Assembly: GCF_023016265.1 (NCBI RefSeq)
Contig: NZ_CP095412.1
Coordinates: forward strand, 3,534,001-3,598,000
Length of the DNA stretch: 64,000 nucleotides
Origin: Blastococcus sp. PRF04-17
GTDB taxonomy: Bacteria > Actinomycetota > Actinomycetes > Mycobacteriales > Geodermatophilaceae
Direction: 5' to 3'
Notes under the pieces: model-generated
Seen by the model: the letters and a program-made list of their open reading frames with translations, nothing else
Database searches by the model: none
What the model was told of the DNA's origin: nothing
Position numbers and translations under genes: made by a program
Shown here: in pieces, positions 1 to 10,209 of the stretch
Position numbering within the stretch: the first letter of the stretch is position 1
Layout: each line of letters opens with the position of its first letter

Positions 1-1
1 G

Positions 2-769
2 GTCTACAACCGCAAGGCGATCGACGTCGACGAGGTCGTCGCCGAGTACGCGGAGTACGCCGAGGCGCTCAAGCACCGCATCGTCGACACCCGCCTGCTC
101 CTGGGCAAGGCGCTCGACGCCGGCGACTGGGTGCTGCTCGAAGGTTCGCAGGGCACCCTGCTCGACGTCGACCACGGCACGTATCCGTTCGTCACGTCCT
201 CCAACCCGACCTCGGGTGGCGCCGCGACCGGTGCCGGCATCGGCCCGACCCGCATCGAGCGCGTGGTCGGCATCCTCAAGGCCTACACGACGCGCGTCGG
301 CTCGGGCCCGTTCCCGACGGAACTGTTCGACGCCAACGGCGAATACCTGCGCAAGCAGGGCGGCGAGGTGGGCGTCACGACGGGGCGCGACCGCCGCTGC
401 GGCTGGTTCGACGCCGTCGTCGCCCGTTACGCCAGCCGGGTCAACGGCATCACCGACTACTTCCTCACCAAGCTCGACGTGCTGTCGGGCCTGGAGTCGG
501 TGCCGATCTGCGTGGCCTACGACGTGGACGGTGCCCGGCACCACGAGATGCCGATGACGCAGACCGACTTCCACCATGCGAAGCCGATCTACGAGGAGAT
601 GCCGGGCTGGTTCGAGGACATCCGGCACTGCCGGACGTTCGACGAGCTACCGGTGAACGCGCAGGCCTACGTGCGCCGGCTCGAGGAACTCTCGGGTGCA
701 CGGATCAGCGTCGTGGGCGTCGGTCCCGGCCGCGGGGAGAACGTGGTGGTCAGAGATCTCCTGAGTTGA
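2..769 (+). CDS. purA: Adenylosuccinate synthase, C-terminal part (5' truncated by window edge)
   Basis: PurA joins IMP and aspartate using GTP to make adenylosuccinate, the first committed step to AMP. The reading frame is open from base 2 and the start lies outside the window. Visible family motifs are [22 protein letters not shown] (key residues GSQG...[11 protein letters not shown]), the [11 protein letters not shown] segment, and [12 protein letters not shown] in the IMP and loop regions. The C-terminus ends normally at TGA 767-769, followed by a convergent glycerophosphodiesterase. About 255 residues are visible, the C-terminal 60% of a protein usually about 430 aa. Identity is secure. 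Confidence 0.97.
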   Translation, partial: VYNRKAIDVDEVVAEYAEYAEALKHRIVDTRLLLGKALDAGDWVLLEGSQGTLLDVDHGTYPFVTSSNPTSGGAATGAGIGPTRIERVVGILKAYTTRVGSGPFPTELFDANGEYLRKQGGEVGVTTGRDRRCGWFDAVVARYASRVNGITDYFLTKLDVLSGLESVPICVAYDVDGARHHEMPMTQTDFHHAKPIYEEMPGWFEDIRHCRTFDELPVNAQAYVRRLEELSGARISVVGVGPGRGENVVVRDLLS

Positions 770-834
770 GTCAGGTGCGCCGTCCGTGGCGCGGGGCCGG
801 AGGCTCCCGCCGCGGACGCGCCGACACGCTCAGC
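770..834. terminator. Possible bidirectional terminator between convergent genes
   Basis: This is the gap between the purA stop and the stop of the convergent glycerophosphodiesterase. It contains an imperfect GC-rich inverted repeat (GCGCCGTCCGTGGCGC against CCGCGGACGCGCC) with no U-tract. Actinobacterial terminators often lack U-tracts, so a shared terminator is plausible but weakly supported. Confidence 0.35.
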
Positions 835-1887
835 TCAGCGGGGGGACGGCACCTGGCCGCGGTGCTGCCCGGAGGGCAGCAATGCGCACAGCTCCCGGAT
901 GGCCGCGGCGGCGAGGTCGGGGGAGTCGGTGATGAGCCCGTCCACGCCCAGGCCGAGCAGCTGGCGGGCCTCGCCGAGGGCGTCCCCCATGGCACCGGGC
1001 GCCTCGCCGCGGCGCAGGTGCTCGGGCAGGAACGCGTTCTCGGCCCGCAGCGTCCAGCAGAAGACCGACAGCGCCGCGCGGTGGGCCTCCTGGACCAGCG
1101 CGGAGGCGCCGCTCACCGGGCGGCCGTCGGCCTCCAGCAGCACCCGGTGCCAGCTGGGGCCGACCGCCTGGGCGTAGGTCGATATCTCGCGCAGACCGGC
1201 CGGCGTGACCATGCCGTCGCCGGACTGCCCCTCCGGGACCAGCTGCACCATCTGCGGGTCCTCCCCCAGCCGGGCGCGCAGGTCGCGCAGCACCGTCGGG
1301 TCGAAGGACTGCAGCAGCACGGTGCCGTCGTCGGCACCGAGGCGGCGCAGCTCCTCGCTCACGAGCTCGGCCATGGGGAGCCCGTGCGCAGTGCACCACC
1401 CGGGGTCCTTGAGCTCGGCGAGCACCCGGATCTGCCGCTCGGCGGTCGATCGGGTGCGCGCGAGCTCGATGACCTCGGCGAGGGTGAGGATGCCGAAGTG
1501 GCCGTCGTAGGCCGTGTTGAGGGGCCGCAGCTCGGGCATGCGCTCGACGGCGCGGAGCGTCTGCAGCTCGGGATAGGTGAAGTCCTCGGCGAACCACCCG
1601 GTGCAGACCTCGTCGTCGACCGCCCGGGTGGTGCGGCGCTCGGCGAACTCGGGCCGCGAGGCGACGTCCGTGGTGAGCGAGAGCTCGCTCTCGTGGCGGA
1701 CGACGAGGACGCCGTCACGGCTGATGACGACGTCCGGCTCGATCAGCTCGGCGCCGAGGTCGATCGCCAGTTCGTAGCTGGCGGTCGTGTGCTCGGGTCG
1801 GTAGGCCGGAGCGCCGCGGTGGCCGATGACGACGGGCAGGGGAGTGCCGGTCGCCGGCCGTCGGGCCGGCGACTGTGTCGCGTGCAT
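835..1887 (-). CDS. Glycerophosphodiester phosphodiesterase family protein
   Basis: The predicted enzyme hydrolyses glycerophosphodiesters to glycerol-3-phosphate and an alcohol. The GDPD signature is clear near the N-terminus: VIGHRGAPAYRPEHT holds the catalytic His and Arg, then ELIEPDVVISRDG with the metal-binding Glu/Asp, then VVRHESELS with the second catalytic His. The C-terminus keeps the barrel motif GVDGLITDSPD. The protein is about 350 aa if translation starts at ATG 1887; a longer upstream extension has no homology-like content. No signal peptide is obvious, so it is probably cytosolic. It is convergent with purA and unrelated to purine synthesis. Confidence 0.88.
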   Translation of the reverse strand: MHATQSPARRPATGTPLPVVIGHRGAPAYRPEHTTASYELAIDLGAELIEPDVVISRDGVLVVRHESELSLTTDVASRPEFAERRTTRAVDDEVCTGWFAEDFTYPELQTLRAVERMPELRPLNTAYDGHFGILTLAEVIELARTRSTAERQIRVLAELKDPGWCTAHGLPMAELVSEELRRLGADDGTVLLQSFDPTVLRDLRARLGEDPQMVQLVPEGQSGDGMVTPAGLREISTYAQAVGPSWHRVLLEADGRPVSGASALVQEAHRAALSVFCWTLRAENAFLPEHLRRGEAPGAMGDALGEARQLLGLGVDGLITDSPDLAAAAIRELCALLPSGQHRGQVPSPR

Positions 1888-1983
1888 GTCACCCACAACA
1901 CCTGAATCGGGTGTCCGCAGGGCGAACTGAAGAGAACGTGTCGCCCACAATTCGGAAGACACCACTCTGACCAGCCCGGCACC

Positions 1984-3015
1984 ATGCGTCCCGTGACCGA
2001 TCTCTCAGCGTCGGGCTGGACGCCCGACCGTGCCGCCGAGCTCCCTCCGGGGACCGCGCCGGGGCGCGTTTCCCGCGTGGACCGGGGACTTCTGAGCGTG
2101 CTGACCGCCGCCGGGGACGCCCGGGTGCACCCTGCCGCGGCCCTGTACGACGCGGACCCGGGCGGTCCGGCGGTGGGCGACTGGGTGGCGATCCGGGGTG
2201 AGCTGGCGGTCGCCGTCCTCCCCCGAAGGAGTGCCTTCGTCCGCACCGTCGCGGGACGGACGTCGGCCGCGCAGGTCGTGGCCGCCAACCTCGACGTCGT
2301 CCTGGTCGTCGATGCGTTGATCGGCGAGACCCGCCTCCGCCGCGTCGAGCGGTATCTGGCCGTGGCGTGGAGCAGCGGCGCGACGCCGGTCGTCGTGCTG
2401 ACCAAGGCCGACCTGTGCGACGACGTGCCGGCGGCTGTGGAGCTCGTCGCGGAGGACGCCCTCGGTGTCCGCGTGCTCGCCGTCAGCGCGGTCACCGGAG
2501 AGGGCCTGGACGACGTGCGGGCGCTGCTGGGGCCGGGGCGGACGGCGGCGATGGTGGGCCCGTCGGGCGTCGGGAAGTCCAGCCTCGCCAATGCGCTGGC
2601 CGGCCGCACGCTGGTCGCGACCCGGGAGATCCGGGACGACGGCCGCGGCCGCCACACGACCACCGCCCGCGAACTGCACGTGCTGCCCGGCGGCGGGCTG
2701 CTCGTCGACACCCCGGGCATGCGCGAGCTCGGCCTCTACGACGACACCGAGGGCGTGGGCACCGCGTACGCCGACGTCGCGCTGCTGGCGGCCGAGTGCC
2801 GGTTCCGCGACTGCCGGCACCGCACCGAGCCCGGCTGCGCGGTCGCGGCCGCGATCGTCGACGGCCGGCTGGACCCGGCGCGGATGGTGGCCTGGCGCAA
2901 GCTGCAGGCCGAGGCGCACCGGCAGCTGCTGCGCGTCGACGCCCGCGCCCGGGCGGCCGAGCACGCCCGGGTCCGGGCCTTCCACCGGTCGCTGCGCGAC
3001 CAGCCCCACCGTTGA
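1984..3015 (+). CDS. rsgA: Ribosome small subunit-dependent GTPase A
   Basis: RsgA is a circularly permuted GTPase that helps late maturation of the 30S subunit. The 343-aa protein shows the permuted G-motif order: G4 TKADL near residue 140, then the P-loop GPSGVGKSS near residue 192, then G3 DTPGMRELGL near residue 243. The C-terminal zinc knuckle is CRFRDCRH...GCAV. An N-terminal OB fold with the VGDWVAIRG segment is present. It stands alone between the divergent glycerophosphodiesterase and purD. All key residues are present. Confidence 0.95.
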   Translation: MRPVTDLSASGWTPDRAAELPPGTAPGRVSRVDRGLLSVLTAAGDARVHPAAALYDADPGGPAVGDWVAIRGELAVAVLPRRSAFVRTVAGRTSAAQVVAANLDVVLVVDALIGETRLRRVERYLAVAWSSGATPVVVLTKADLCDDVPAAVELVAEDALGVRVLAVSAVTGEGLDDVRALLGPGRTAAMVGPSGVGKSSLANALAGRTLVATREIRDDGRGRHTTTARELHVLPGGGLLVDTPGMRELGLYDDTEGVGTAYADVALLAAECRFRDCRHRTEPGCAVAAAIVDGRLDPARMVAWRKLQAEAHRQLLRVDARARAAEHARVRAFHRSLRDQPHR

Positions 3016-3095
3016 AGGACCACCCTTCCCCCCACGCCTCGCCGGCTCGGCGCGGAACCCTGAAGGGCGGCCGTTCAGCACGCTGCGGGGCTCGG

Positions 3096-3101
3096 TAGCT
3101 T
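3096..3101 (+). promoter_or_regulatory. -10 box of a leaderless promoter for purD
   Basis: TAGCTT lies 6 nt before the purD GTG at 3108, so transcription should begin at or next to the start codon. No Shine-Dalgarno sequence precedes the GTG. The gap upstream (3016-3095) also contains an imperfect inverted repeat, CCACCCTTC (3020-3028) with GAAGGGCGG (3062-3070), that could end rsgA transcription. Confidence 0.55.
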
Positions 3102-3107
3102 CGCCCC

Positions 3108-4378
3108 GTGCGCGTGCTCGTGATCGGCTCCGGTGCCCGGGAGCACGCCCTGTGCGTGGCTCTGTCCTCCGACGCCGGGGTGTCCGCCCTGGCCTGCGCC
3201 CCGGGCAACGCCGGCACCCGTGCACTGGCCGAACCCTTCGCCCTCGACGTCGCCGATCCGGTCGCCGTCTCGGCGCTCGCCGCCGACTGGCGGGCCGACC
3301 TGGTGGTCATCGGGCCCGAGGTGCCGCTGGTCGCCGGGGCCGTCGATGCCGTGCGCGATGCGGGCATCGCCTGCTTCGGCCCGTCGCGGCAGGCGGCGCA
3401 GCTCGAGGGCAGCAAGTCCTTCGCCAAGCACGTCATGGCCGCCGCGGGCGTCCCGACCGCCCGGTCGTGGCCGGTCGGCGGGCCCGCCGAGCTGGAGACC
3501 GCACTCGATGAAGTGACCGCGGTGGCCTCGGGAGCGCCCTACGTCGTCAAGGACGACGGGCTGGCCGCGGGCAAGGGCGTGCTGGTGACCCCCGACCGGG
3601 ACGCCGCCGCGGCCCACGGCCGGGCGGTGCTCGACGCCGGGCACTCGGTGCTGGTCGAGGAGTACCTGGACGGCCCGGAGGTGTCGCTGTTCGCGGTCAC
3701 CGACGGGACGACGGTCGTCCCGCTCGTGCCCGCACAGGACTTCAAGCGCAGGGACGACGGGGACCGCGGACCGAACACCGGCGGCATGGGCGCCTACGCG
3801 CCGCTGCCGTGGGCGCCACCGGGGCTGGTCGACGAGGTCCTCGCCACGGTGCTGCAGCCGACCGTCGACGAGATGGCCCGCCGCGGCGAGACGTTCAGCG
3901 GGCTGCTCTACGCGGGCCTGGCGCTCACCTCCCGGGGCGTCCGGGTGGTGGAGTTCAACGCCCGCTTCGGCGATCCGGAGACCCAGGTCGTGCTGCCGCT
4001 GCTGGAGACGCCGCTGGCCGGCCTGCTGCACGCGGCCGCCACCGGCACGCTGGCCCAGCACCCCCCACTGCGCTGGCGGCCGGGCTCCGCGGTGACCGTC
4101 GTCGTCGCCGCGCCGGGCTACCCGCAGGCACCCCGCACCGGCAGCCCGATCACCGGGGCCGAGGGCGAGGGCGTGCTGCACGCGGGCACGGCGGTCGCTG
4201 CGGACGGCTCGGTGGTCTCCGCCGGCGGGCGCGTGCTGTCGGTCGTGGGGCTGGGCCCCGATCTCGCGGCGGCCCGCCAGGCCGCCTACGAGCGCGTGGC
4301 GGCGTGCGGCTGGCCGATGCGCACTGGCGCACCGACATCGCGCTGGCCGCCGTCGAGGGGCGGATCGCCCTGCCGTGA
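3108..4378 (+). CDS. purD: Phosphoribosylamine-glycine ligase, with an apparent -1 frameshift near the 3' end
   Basis: PurD (GAR synthetase) joins phosphoribosylamine and glycine using ATP. The main frame from GTG 3108 has the N-domain VLVIGSGAREHAL, the ATP-grasp region GLAAGKGV, the PNTGGMGAYAP loop and the metal-site segment EFNARFGDPETQV. Near 4302-4304 the family sequence jumps frame: the main frame runs on into nonsense, while the next frame gives the expected ending AHWRTDIALAAVEGRIALP and stops at 4376-4378. One extra base in the GCGGCG repeat restores a full PurD of about 423 aa. Because purD is normally essential for de novo purines, a sequencing error is more likely than a true mutation. 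The stop overlaps the next gene's GTG. Confidence 0.93.
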
Positions 4379-4782
4379 GCGACACCGGTGCACGCGACGC
4401 CGACGCGATCTGGAACCGCGCCTGCGATCCCTTCCTGCCCTTCGACCACCCGGGGGACGCCGCGCTCGCCGCCGTCCTGCTGTGTCACGGGATGGCCATG
4501 AACGGCGGTCTGCTCTTCGCCGTGGAGGGCCTCGAGCCCGACCAGCGGGCACGGGCGGAGGCCGGCTTCCGCCTGCTCGGCCTGGACGCCGCAGCGGAGG
4601 CCGTCGCGGTGATCGGCCGCCGGGCGGCGGAGCTGCCGGCGGACGACCTGGCCGCGGCCGAGGCCCTGGAGGAGGAGGCGAACCGGCGCTACGACGAGGC
4701 GCTGCCCGAGTGGGACGAGACGATCGACCGGGCGTTCCGGGCCCACCTCGCCCGCCATCCGGAGGCCTACGCGCCCGCGTGA
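4375..4782 (+). CDS. Small conserved-type protein of unknown function, coupled to purD
   Basis: The 135-aa acidic, Ala/Glu-rich protein starts with GTG 4375, which overlaps the corrected purD stop (GTGA), so it is probably translationally coupled. It has a helical look: PFDHPGDAALAAVLLCHGMAMNGGLLFAVEGL, then an Ala/Glu-rich middle and an ending with PEWDETIDRAFRAHL. The pattern is loosely reminiscent of DMP19/DUF4375-type proteins, but I cannot confirm that. There are no membrane segments or catalytic motifs. Function unknown. Confidence 0.7.
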   Translation: MSDTGARDADAIWNRACDPFLPFDHPGDAALAAVLLCHGMAMNGGLLFAVEGLEPDQRARAEAGFRLLGLDAAAEAVAVIGRRAAELPADDLAAAEALEEEANRRYDEALPEWDETIDRAFRAHLARHPEAYAPA

Positions 4783-4785
4783 GGC

Positions 4786-6182
4786 TCAGCCCGCGCTGAC
4801 CGCCGGCCGAGCCCGCTCGGGGCGTGGTTCGGGCGGGCGCGGGCCTTCGTGCCGGCGGCTCAGATAGGTGCCGGCGACGTTGGCGCAGGCCACCACGGGC
4901 ACGGCGATCAGGGCGCCGAAGATGCCGGCGACCAGCAGCCCGGCGGCGATCGCGAGCACGACGGCCAGCGGGTGGACGTGCACGGCCCGGCCGAGCAGCA
5001 GGGGCTGGAGGACGTGCCCCTCGAGCTGCATGACCGCGATGACGATGCCGAGGGCGATCAGCGCCTTGATCGGCCCGACCGAGACCAGGGCGACCAGCAC
5101 GGCGACCGAGCCGGCGAGGAACGACCCGATGATCGGGATGAACGCGCCCAGGAACACCAGGGCGGCCAGCGGGATCACCAGCGGCACGCCCAGGACCGCC
5201 AGGCCGATGCCGATGCCGACCGCGTCGACGAGCGCCACCGCGACCGTGGCCCGCACGTAGGAGATCAGCGTCCGCCAGGACCGGCGGGCCGCCTCGTCGA
5301 GGTAGGCGCGGGCGTCGCGCGGGAACAGGCCGACCAGCCAGAGCCAGATCGACCGGCCGTCCTTGAGGAAGAAGAACAGCGTGAACAACGCGAGGACGAT
5401 GCCGGTGAAGACGTGGCCCACCGTCGTCGCAGTGCTGATCGCGCCGGTGGCCAGCTGCTCCTGGCTGCCGACCAGGAAGTCCTGCGCCTGCGTGACCGCG
5501 TCCTCCAGCTGGCCCTGCGTGATGGGGAAGGTCCGGACGACGAAGGACTCGACCTGGTCCAGCCCCTCGCTGACCTGCTCGGCGAGGTCGCTGAAGCCGG
5601 CGGTGAACCGCTCGACGACCAGCGTGATGATCCCGGCGACGACCGCGAGGCCGACGAGGAGCATGGTCGTGGCAGCGAGCCCCCGGGCCAGCCGCGACGT
5701 CGGAGGGCGGCGGCCCCCGGCTGCAGCAGGGCGGCCAGCAGCAGCGCGACGATGACCGGCACGACGACCACCGCGACGTGCGAGGCGGCGTACAGCAGCA
5801 CGTAGAAGCCGGCGATCACCACGATCAGCCGCCAGGACCACGCCGCCGCCGTCCGCAGGCCGAACGGGACGTCGTCCTCCGCGTGACTGCGTCGAGGCGT
5901 GGGCCGGGGCGGACGCCGGACCCGGCCGCCCTCCGGGGTGCTGCGGGGCGGCGGGCCGCTGGCGCCCTCGGTGTCCAGGTCCGGTGCACCCTCCACCGGG
6001 CTGCCGAGGGGTGGTTCCTGGGCGTCCGCCGCGTCGGTCTCGTCGTCGTCGTACGGGGACTGCACGAAGTCGATCGGCGGCGGATCCCCGTGGTCGCCGT
6101 GCCAACCGTGGGGGTCGTGCTCGCGGGCGGCCCGGATGCGGGCACGCGCCCGAGAGCCGAGGTCACGTGCGCGTCGGAGCAC
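4786..6182 (-). CDS. AI-2E family transporter (permease), with an apparent -1 frameshift
   Basis: This is a multi-pass inner-membrane protein of the AI-2E/UPF0118 exporter family; the substrate is unknown. The N-terminal part, from GTG 6182 behind the ribosome site GGGAGGTG, has a long acidic/proline-rich cytoplasmic tail, then the first helices (SWRLIVVIAGFYVLLYAASHVAVVV). Near 5685-5687 the frame breaks: the family sequence LLQPGAAALRRRGW continues in another frame as ARGLAATTMLLVGLAVV. One extra G/C in the run 5680-5687 repairs it. The C-terminal half carries the family's LFFFLKDGRSIW segment and the final helices with GVLGVP-like and GALIAVPVVA motifs. Corrected length is about 465 aa. 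Confidence 0.85.
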
Positions 6183-6285
6183 TGCGCACCTCCCGCCGCC
6201 TGTAGGGGCCGTCCATGATCACGTTAGCCCTGCGGGAGGATGTCCTCGTGGTGCGACGAGCTGAGCTGTGGCGGGCGGTACCCCG

Positions 6286-7593
6286 ATGATCGAGCGCTAC
6301 ACGCTCCCCGAGATGGGCCGGGTCTGGAGCGACCAGCACAAGTACGAGCTCTGGTGCAGGGTCGAGACCCTGGTCCTCGAGGCGCACGCGGCCGCCGGGC
6401 GGGTCCCGGCCGACGTGGTGGAGCCGGTGCGCAACGCCCCGCCGCCGACGCCGGAGCGGGTCGCCGAGATCGAGGAGACGACGCAGCACGACGTCATCGC
6501 CTTCCTCACCGCATGGGCGGACAACACGTCGCCGCGGTCGGCCGCCGCGTTCGTGCACCACGGCATGACGTCGTCCGACCTGCTGGACACCGCCCTCGCC
6601 GTCCAGCTCACCGACGCCACCGACGTCCTGCTGGCCAAGGCCGACCGGCTGGTCGCCGCGCTGCGCGACCACGGCCTGGCACACCGGGACACCATCAAGG
6701 TGGGCCGCACGCACGGTGTGCACGCCGAGCCGGACGTGTGGGGGCACCGCGTGGCCGACCTGGCCTTCGCCGCCGCACGCTCCCGGGACCGGCTGCGCGA
6801 GGCGCGGGCCCGCGTCGGCGTCGTCGCGATCTCCGGCGCGGTCGGCACCTACTCGCTCATCGACCCGTCGGTCGAGGCGCACGTGGCCGACGCGCTCGGA
6901 CTGCGGCCCGCCGACGCCTCGACGCAGGTGGTGCTGCGCGACTCGATCAGCGAGTGGGTGTCGGCGCTGGCGATCATCGCGACCGTGTGCGAGGCGATCG
7001 CGCTGGAGGTGCGGCACGGCCAGCGCACCGAGGTGCGCGAGCTGTCCGAGGCGTTCGGGTCGGGCCAGAAGGGCTCGAGCGCGATGCCGCACAAGAAGAA
7101 CCCCATCCGCTCCGAGCGGATCGCCGGGCTGGCGCGGGTCGTCCGGGCGGCGATCGTGCCGGTGATGGAGGGCATCCCGCTCTGGCACGAGCGCGACATC
7201 TCGCACTCGTCGACCGAGCGGGTCTTCCTGCCCGACGCGGCGATCACCACCGACTACCTGCTGGACCTGACCGCCGGCCTGGTCGAGAACCTGGTCGTCG
7301 ACGTGGACCGGATGCGAGCGAACCTGGAGTCCACGGGCGGGCTGATCTACACCTCGTCGGTGCTGCTGGAGCTGGTCGAGGGCGGGCTGTCCCGCGAGGA
7401 CGCCTACTCGCTGGTGCAGTCGGCGGCGATGGAGACGTGGAACTCGGGTGTGCCCTTCCGCGAGACACTGCGAGCCCGGGCAGCCTCCTCGGACGTGCAG
7501 CTGGACGAGGCGCGGCTGGACGAGATCTGCCGGCCGGAGCAGTACGTGGCCAACCTGGGTCCGCTGTTCGACCGGCTGGCCAAGCTGTCGTGA
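6286..7593 (+). CDS. purB: Adenylosuccinate lyase
   Basis: PurB cleaves SAICAR to AICAR and adenylosuccinate to AMP, acting twice in purine synthesis. The fumarase-superfamily signature is visible as [12 protein letters not shown], with the catalytic Ser in the flexible loop, together with [12 protein letters not shown] and [12 protein letters not shown] (catalytic His). I chose ATG 6286 ([14 protein letters not shown]), which matches the usual N-terminus; an in-frame GTG at 6268 would add six residues. Length is 435 aa. The stop overlaps the purC GTG. It is divergent from the AI-2E gene, with about 100 bp between them. Confidence 0.97.
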   Translation: MIERYTLPEMGRVWSDQHKYELWCRVETLVLEAHAAAGRVPADVVEPVRNAPPPTPERVAEIEETTQHDVIAFLTAWADNTSPRSAAAFVHHGMTSSDLLDTALAVQLTDATDVLLAKADRLVAALRDHGLAHRDTIKVGRTHGVHAEPDVWGHRVADLAFAAARSRDRLREARARVGVVAISGAVGTYSLIDPSVEAHVADALGLRPADASTQVVLRDSISEWVSALAIIATVCEAIALEVRHGQRTEVRELSEAFGSGQKGSSAMPHKKNPIRSERIAGLARVVRAAIVPVMEGIPLWHERDISHSSTERVFLPDAAITTDYLLDLTAGLVENLVVDVDRMRANLESTGGLIYTSSVLLELVEGGLSREDAYSLVQSAAMETWNSGVPFRETLRARAASSDVQLDEARLDEICRPEQYVANLGPLFDRLAKLS

Positions 7594-8459
7594 TCGACCT
7601 GCCGCTCGTCGCCCGGGGCAAGGTGCGGGAGATCTACGACGCCTCCTCCCCGGCCGCTCCCGACCGGCTGCTCCTGGTCGCCTCGGACCGGATCTCGGCC
7701 TACGACCACGTCCTGCCCACCCCGATCCCGGACAAGGGCAGGGTGCTCACCCAGCTGTCGGTCTGGTGGTTCGGCCAGCTCGCACCGGTGCTCGACTCGT
7801 TCGGGGCGTCGCACCACCTGGTCAGCGCGGACGACGTGCCGGAGGAGGTGGCCGGCCGCGGCATGCTCGTGCGCCGGCTGGAGATGCTGCCCGTCGAGTG
7901 CGTGGCGCGCGGCTACCTGTCCGGGTCGGGGACGGTCGAGTACTCGAGGACCGGCTCCATCCGGGACGTCGCCCTGCCCGCCGGCCTGGTCGAGGGCTCG
8001 CGGCTGCCGGCGCCGGTGTTCACGCCGTCGACCAAGGCCGCGGTGGGGGAGCACGACGAGGCGATCGACTTCTCCGCCGTCGTGGCGGCCGTCGGCGCCC
8101 GGCGGGCCGAACAGCTGCGCGAGCTGACCCTGGCCCTGTACTCGCGGGCGGCCGAGATCGCACTGGGCGCCGGCATCATCCTGGCCGACACGAAGTTCGA
8201 GTTCGGCCTGGCGGGGGACTCGCTGGTCCTCGGCGACGAGGTGCTCACGCCCGACTCGTCGCGCTTCTGGCCGGCCGCCACCTGGTCGCCCGGCGCGGTG
8301 CAGCCGTCGTACGACAAGCAGTTCGTCCGCGACTGGCTGACGTCGTCCGGGTGGGACCGCGTCTCGCCGCCGCCGGAGCTGCCGGACGACGTGGTCGCGG
8401 CCACCCGCGAGCGCTACGTCACCGCGTTCGAGCAGCTGACCGGGCAGACGTTCGCCTGA
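7590..8459 (+). CDS. purC: Phosphoribosylaminoimidazole-succinocarboxamide synthase
   Basis: PurC (SAICAR synthetase) joins CAIR and aspartate using ATP. The 289-aa protein starts at GTG 7590, overlapping the purB stop (GTGA). It has the N-terminal [30 protein letters not shown], the second signature [13 protein letters not shown], and LADTKFEFG with the metal-binding residues near the C-terminus. The longer SAICAR-synthetase type is normal for actinobacteria. It forms an operon with purB upstream and an alpha/beta hydrolase one base downstream. Confidence 0.97.
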   Translation: MIDLPLVARGKVREIYDASSPAAPDRLLLVASDRISAYDHVLPTPIPDKGRVLTQLSVWWFGQLAPVLDSFGASHHLVSADDVPEEVAGRGMLVRRLEMLPVECVARGYLSGSGTVEYSRTGSIRDVALPAGLVEGSRLPAPVFTPSTKAAVGEHDEAIDFSAVVAAVGARRAEQLRELTLALYSRAAEIALGAGIILADTKFEFGLAGDSLVLGDEVLTPDSSRFWPAATWSPGAVQPSYDKQFVRDWLTSSGWDRVSPPPELPDDVVAATRERYVTAFEQLTGQTFA

Positions 8460-8460
8460 C

Positions 8461-9219
8461 ATGAGGCGGACCCGCGGCGGCATCGCCTACTTCACCGGCG
8501 GCGAGGGCGACTCGCTGCTCCTGGTTCTGCACGGCCTGGGCGCGACCGCGGCCGTGTGGCGGCGGCTGCTGCCGCTGGCGGACCAGTCGTGGCCCGGACG
8601 GTGGGCCGCACCTGATCTGCGCGGACACGGCCTCTCGGTGGCCGAAGCGCCGTACGGCTACGGCACGCACGCCGGCGACATGGCCGCGCTGGTGACCGAG
8701 CTGGGTGCCTCGCGGGTGACCGTGCTCGGGCACTCCTTCGGGGGCGTCGTCGGGGCCGTGCTCGGCAGCGGCCTGTTCGGCGTCCAGGTCGAGCGGGTGG
8801 TGGCACTGGGCGTCAAGATCGACTGGACGGTCGACGAGGTGGCCCGGACCCAGGCGATGTCGGTCCGTCCCGCCCAGGTCTTCGCGACTCCGGCGGAGGC
8901 CGCCGACCGGCACCTGAAGCTGGCCGGACTCGGCGGGTTGGTGGACCCGTCGGATCCGGTGGCGCGGGCCGGTGTCCGGCGGGCGGACCGGGGCTGGATG
9001 GCCGCCTTCGACCCGCGGGCCTTCGGCGCCGTCGGCCCGTCGGTGGAGACGATCCTGTCCCGCAGCGCGGCGCCGCTCCGGCTCGCCGCCGGCAGCGGTG
9101 ACGCGATGGTGGGCATCGACGCCATGCGCCGCGTCGACCCTGGCGCGGTCGTCGTCGACGGCGCCGGCCACAACGCCCACTGGGAGGCCCCCGAGCAGGT
9201 CCTGCGGCTGCTCCACTAG
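8461..9219 (+). CDS. Alpha/beta hydrolase
   Basis: This is a 252-aa single-domain hydrolase. The oxyanion segment LVLHGLGATAAVW is followed by DLRGHGLS, the nucleophile elbow GHSFGG (Ser near residue 86), the acid loop SGDAMVGID and the catalytic His in GAGHNAHWE. It starts one base after the purC stop, so it is almost certainly co-transcribed with purB-purC, although no purine role is known. The substrate cannot be predicted. Its stop lies two bases before the left inverted repeat of the DUF559 unit, which may end its transcript. Confidence 0.88.
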   Translation: MRRTRGGIAYFTGGEGDSLLLVLHGLGATAAVWRRLLPLADQSWPGRWAAPDLRGHGLSVAEAPYGYGTHAGDMAALVTELGASRVTVLGHSFGGVVGAVLGSGLFGVQVERVVALGVKIDWTVDEVARTQAMSVRPAQVFATPAEAADRHLKLAGLGGLVDPSDPVARAGVRRADRGWMAAFDPRAFGAVGPSVETILSRSAAPLRLAAGSGDAMVGIDAMRRVDPGAVVVDGAGHNAHWEAPEQVLRLLH

Positions 9220-9221
9220 CG

Positions 9222-9280
9222 CGCCAGATCTGCACACCGGCGGCCATCAGGCCCGGATGGTCACCACTTCGCACAACTCG
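9222..9280 (+). repeat. Left terminal inverted repeat of DUF559 unit (about 59 bp)
   Basis: Bases 9222-9280 match the reverse complement of 10207-10265 over roughly 59 bp with no gaps, at about 75-80% identity. The best blocks are AGATCTGCACAC, GGCGG, CCACTTCGCA and AACTC. It begins immediately after the alpha/beta hydrolase stop and ends 56 bp before the preferred DUF559 start. No target-site duplication is evident outside the pair. Confidence 0.8.
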
Positions 9281-9336
9281 TGCGAGGCTGTGGACGACGT
9301 CGGCGAGCGACGTGCCGGCGCCTGCAAGCTGCGTCG

Positions 9337-10209
9337 GTGCCGCCTCGCCCCGTTCGCTCCCGGCTGACCGGCCCGGCTACTCGCTCCGCTGCCGCCGCCG
9401 CAGGGATCTCCGCCTCGCAGCTCCGACATCCTGACGTCGTCCGGCTCTCCCGGGACACCTACCTACCTCGGTCGCTCCTCCACGATCTGCCCACGCGTAT
9501 CTCTGCGGTACTGCTCACGGCGCCGGGGGAGGCCGTCATCAGCCACGTCACCGCGGCGGCGGTGTGGGGCTTGGCGATCCCGCTGCAGAAGGAGGACATC
9601 CGTGTCCATCTCACGGTCGCGACCGGGTCAGCACTGCGCAGCCGCGCCGACCGGAGCATCCACCGGAGCCCACTGGCCGCGTCGGAGGTCGTCGAACGGT
9701 CGGGGTTCCGGCTGACGACGCCGCAACGGACGTGGCGGGACCTCGCCGCCACGCTCGTCCCGGCGGCCCTCCTCGCCGTGACCGATCAGCTCCTCGCCCG
9801 CTGGTGCTCCGCCTCCGACGTGCGGGCGCAACTCGACCTGCGACCGTCCGGGCGTGGTTCGGCGCGTGCACGCGAGGTCCTGCCCATCGCCGACCCGCGG
9901 GCCGAATCGCCGATGGAGTCCGTGCTCCGCTGGCTCCTGCACGAAGCCGGTGTACCTGCACCCGAGCTGCAGTACGTGATCAGGACAGCGGAGGGAACGT
10001 TCCGCGCGGATCTCGCATGGCCCCGAGCCAAGCTGCTCGTCGAGTTCGACGGGGCGATCCACCGTGATGGGGACGTGTTCGTGCGCGACCTCCGCAGGCA
10101 GAACGCGCTCGTGGCGGCCGGCTGGACTGTCCTGAGGTTCAGCGGTGCGGATGTGCTGGGACGACCGCTCGATGTCGTCGCCGCGATTCTCCGGGCTCTT
10201 GGTGGATGA
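9337..10209 (+). CDS. DUF559 (Vsr-like nuclease fold) protein with AbiEi-like N-terminal region
   Basis: The roughly 290-aa protein belongs to the actinobacterial AbiEi-like/DUF559 group. The N-terminal part reads like the winged-helix/AbiEi region (SQLRHPDVVRLSRDTYLPRS, then SHVTAAAVWGL). The C-terminal 100 residues resemble the PD-(D/E)XK/Vsr fold: ESPMESVLRWLLHEAG, then FRADLAWPRAKLLVEFDG with the D...E-x-D spacing, then RRQNALVAAGWTVLRFSGADV. I prefer GTG 9337 (MPPRPVRS...), as relatives often start MPP; a GTG at 9280 is possible. Codon use is more relaxed than in the neighbouring purine genes. It is bracketed by terminal inverted repeats, separating purB-purC from purS-purQ-purL. Nuclease activity is inferred, not shown. 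Confidence 0.8.
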   Translation: MPPRPVRSRLTGPATRSAAAAAGISASQLRHPDVVRLSRDTYLPRSLLHDLPTRISAVLLTAPGEAVISHVTAAAVWGLAIPLQKEDIRVHLTVATGSALRSRADRSIHRSPLAASEVVERSGFRLTTPQRTWRDLAATLVPAALLAVTDQLLARWCSASDVRAQLDLRPSGRGSARAREVLPIADPRAESPMESVLRWLLHEAGVPAPELQYVIRTAEGTFRADLAWPRAKLLVEFDGAIHRDGDVFVRDLRRQNALVAAGWTVLRFSGADVLGRPLDVVAAILRALGG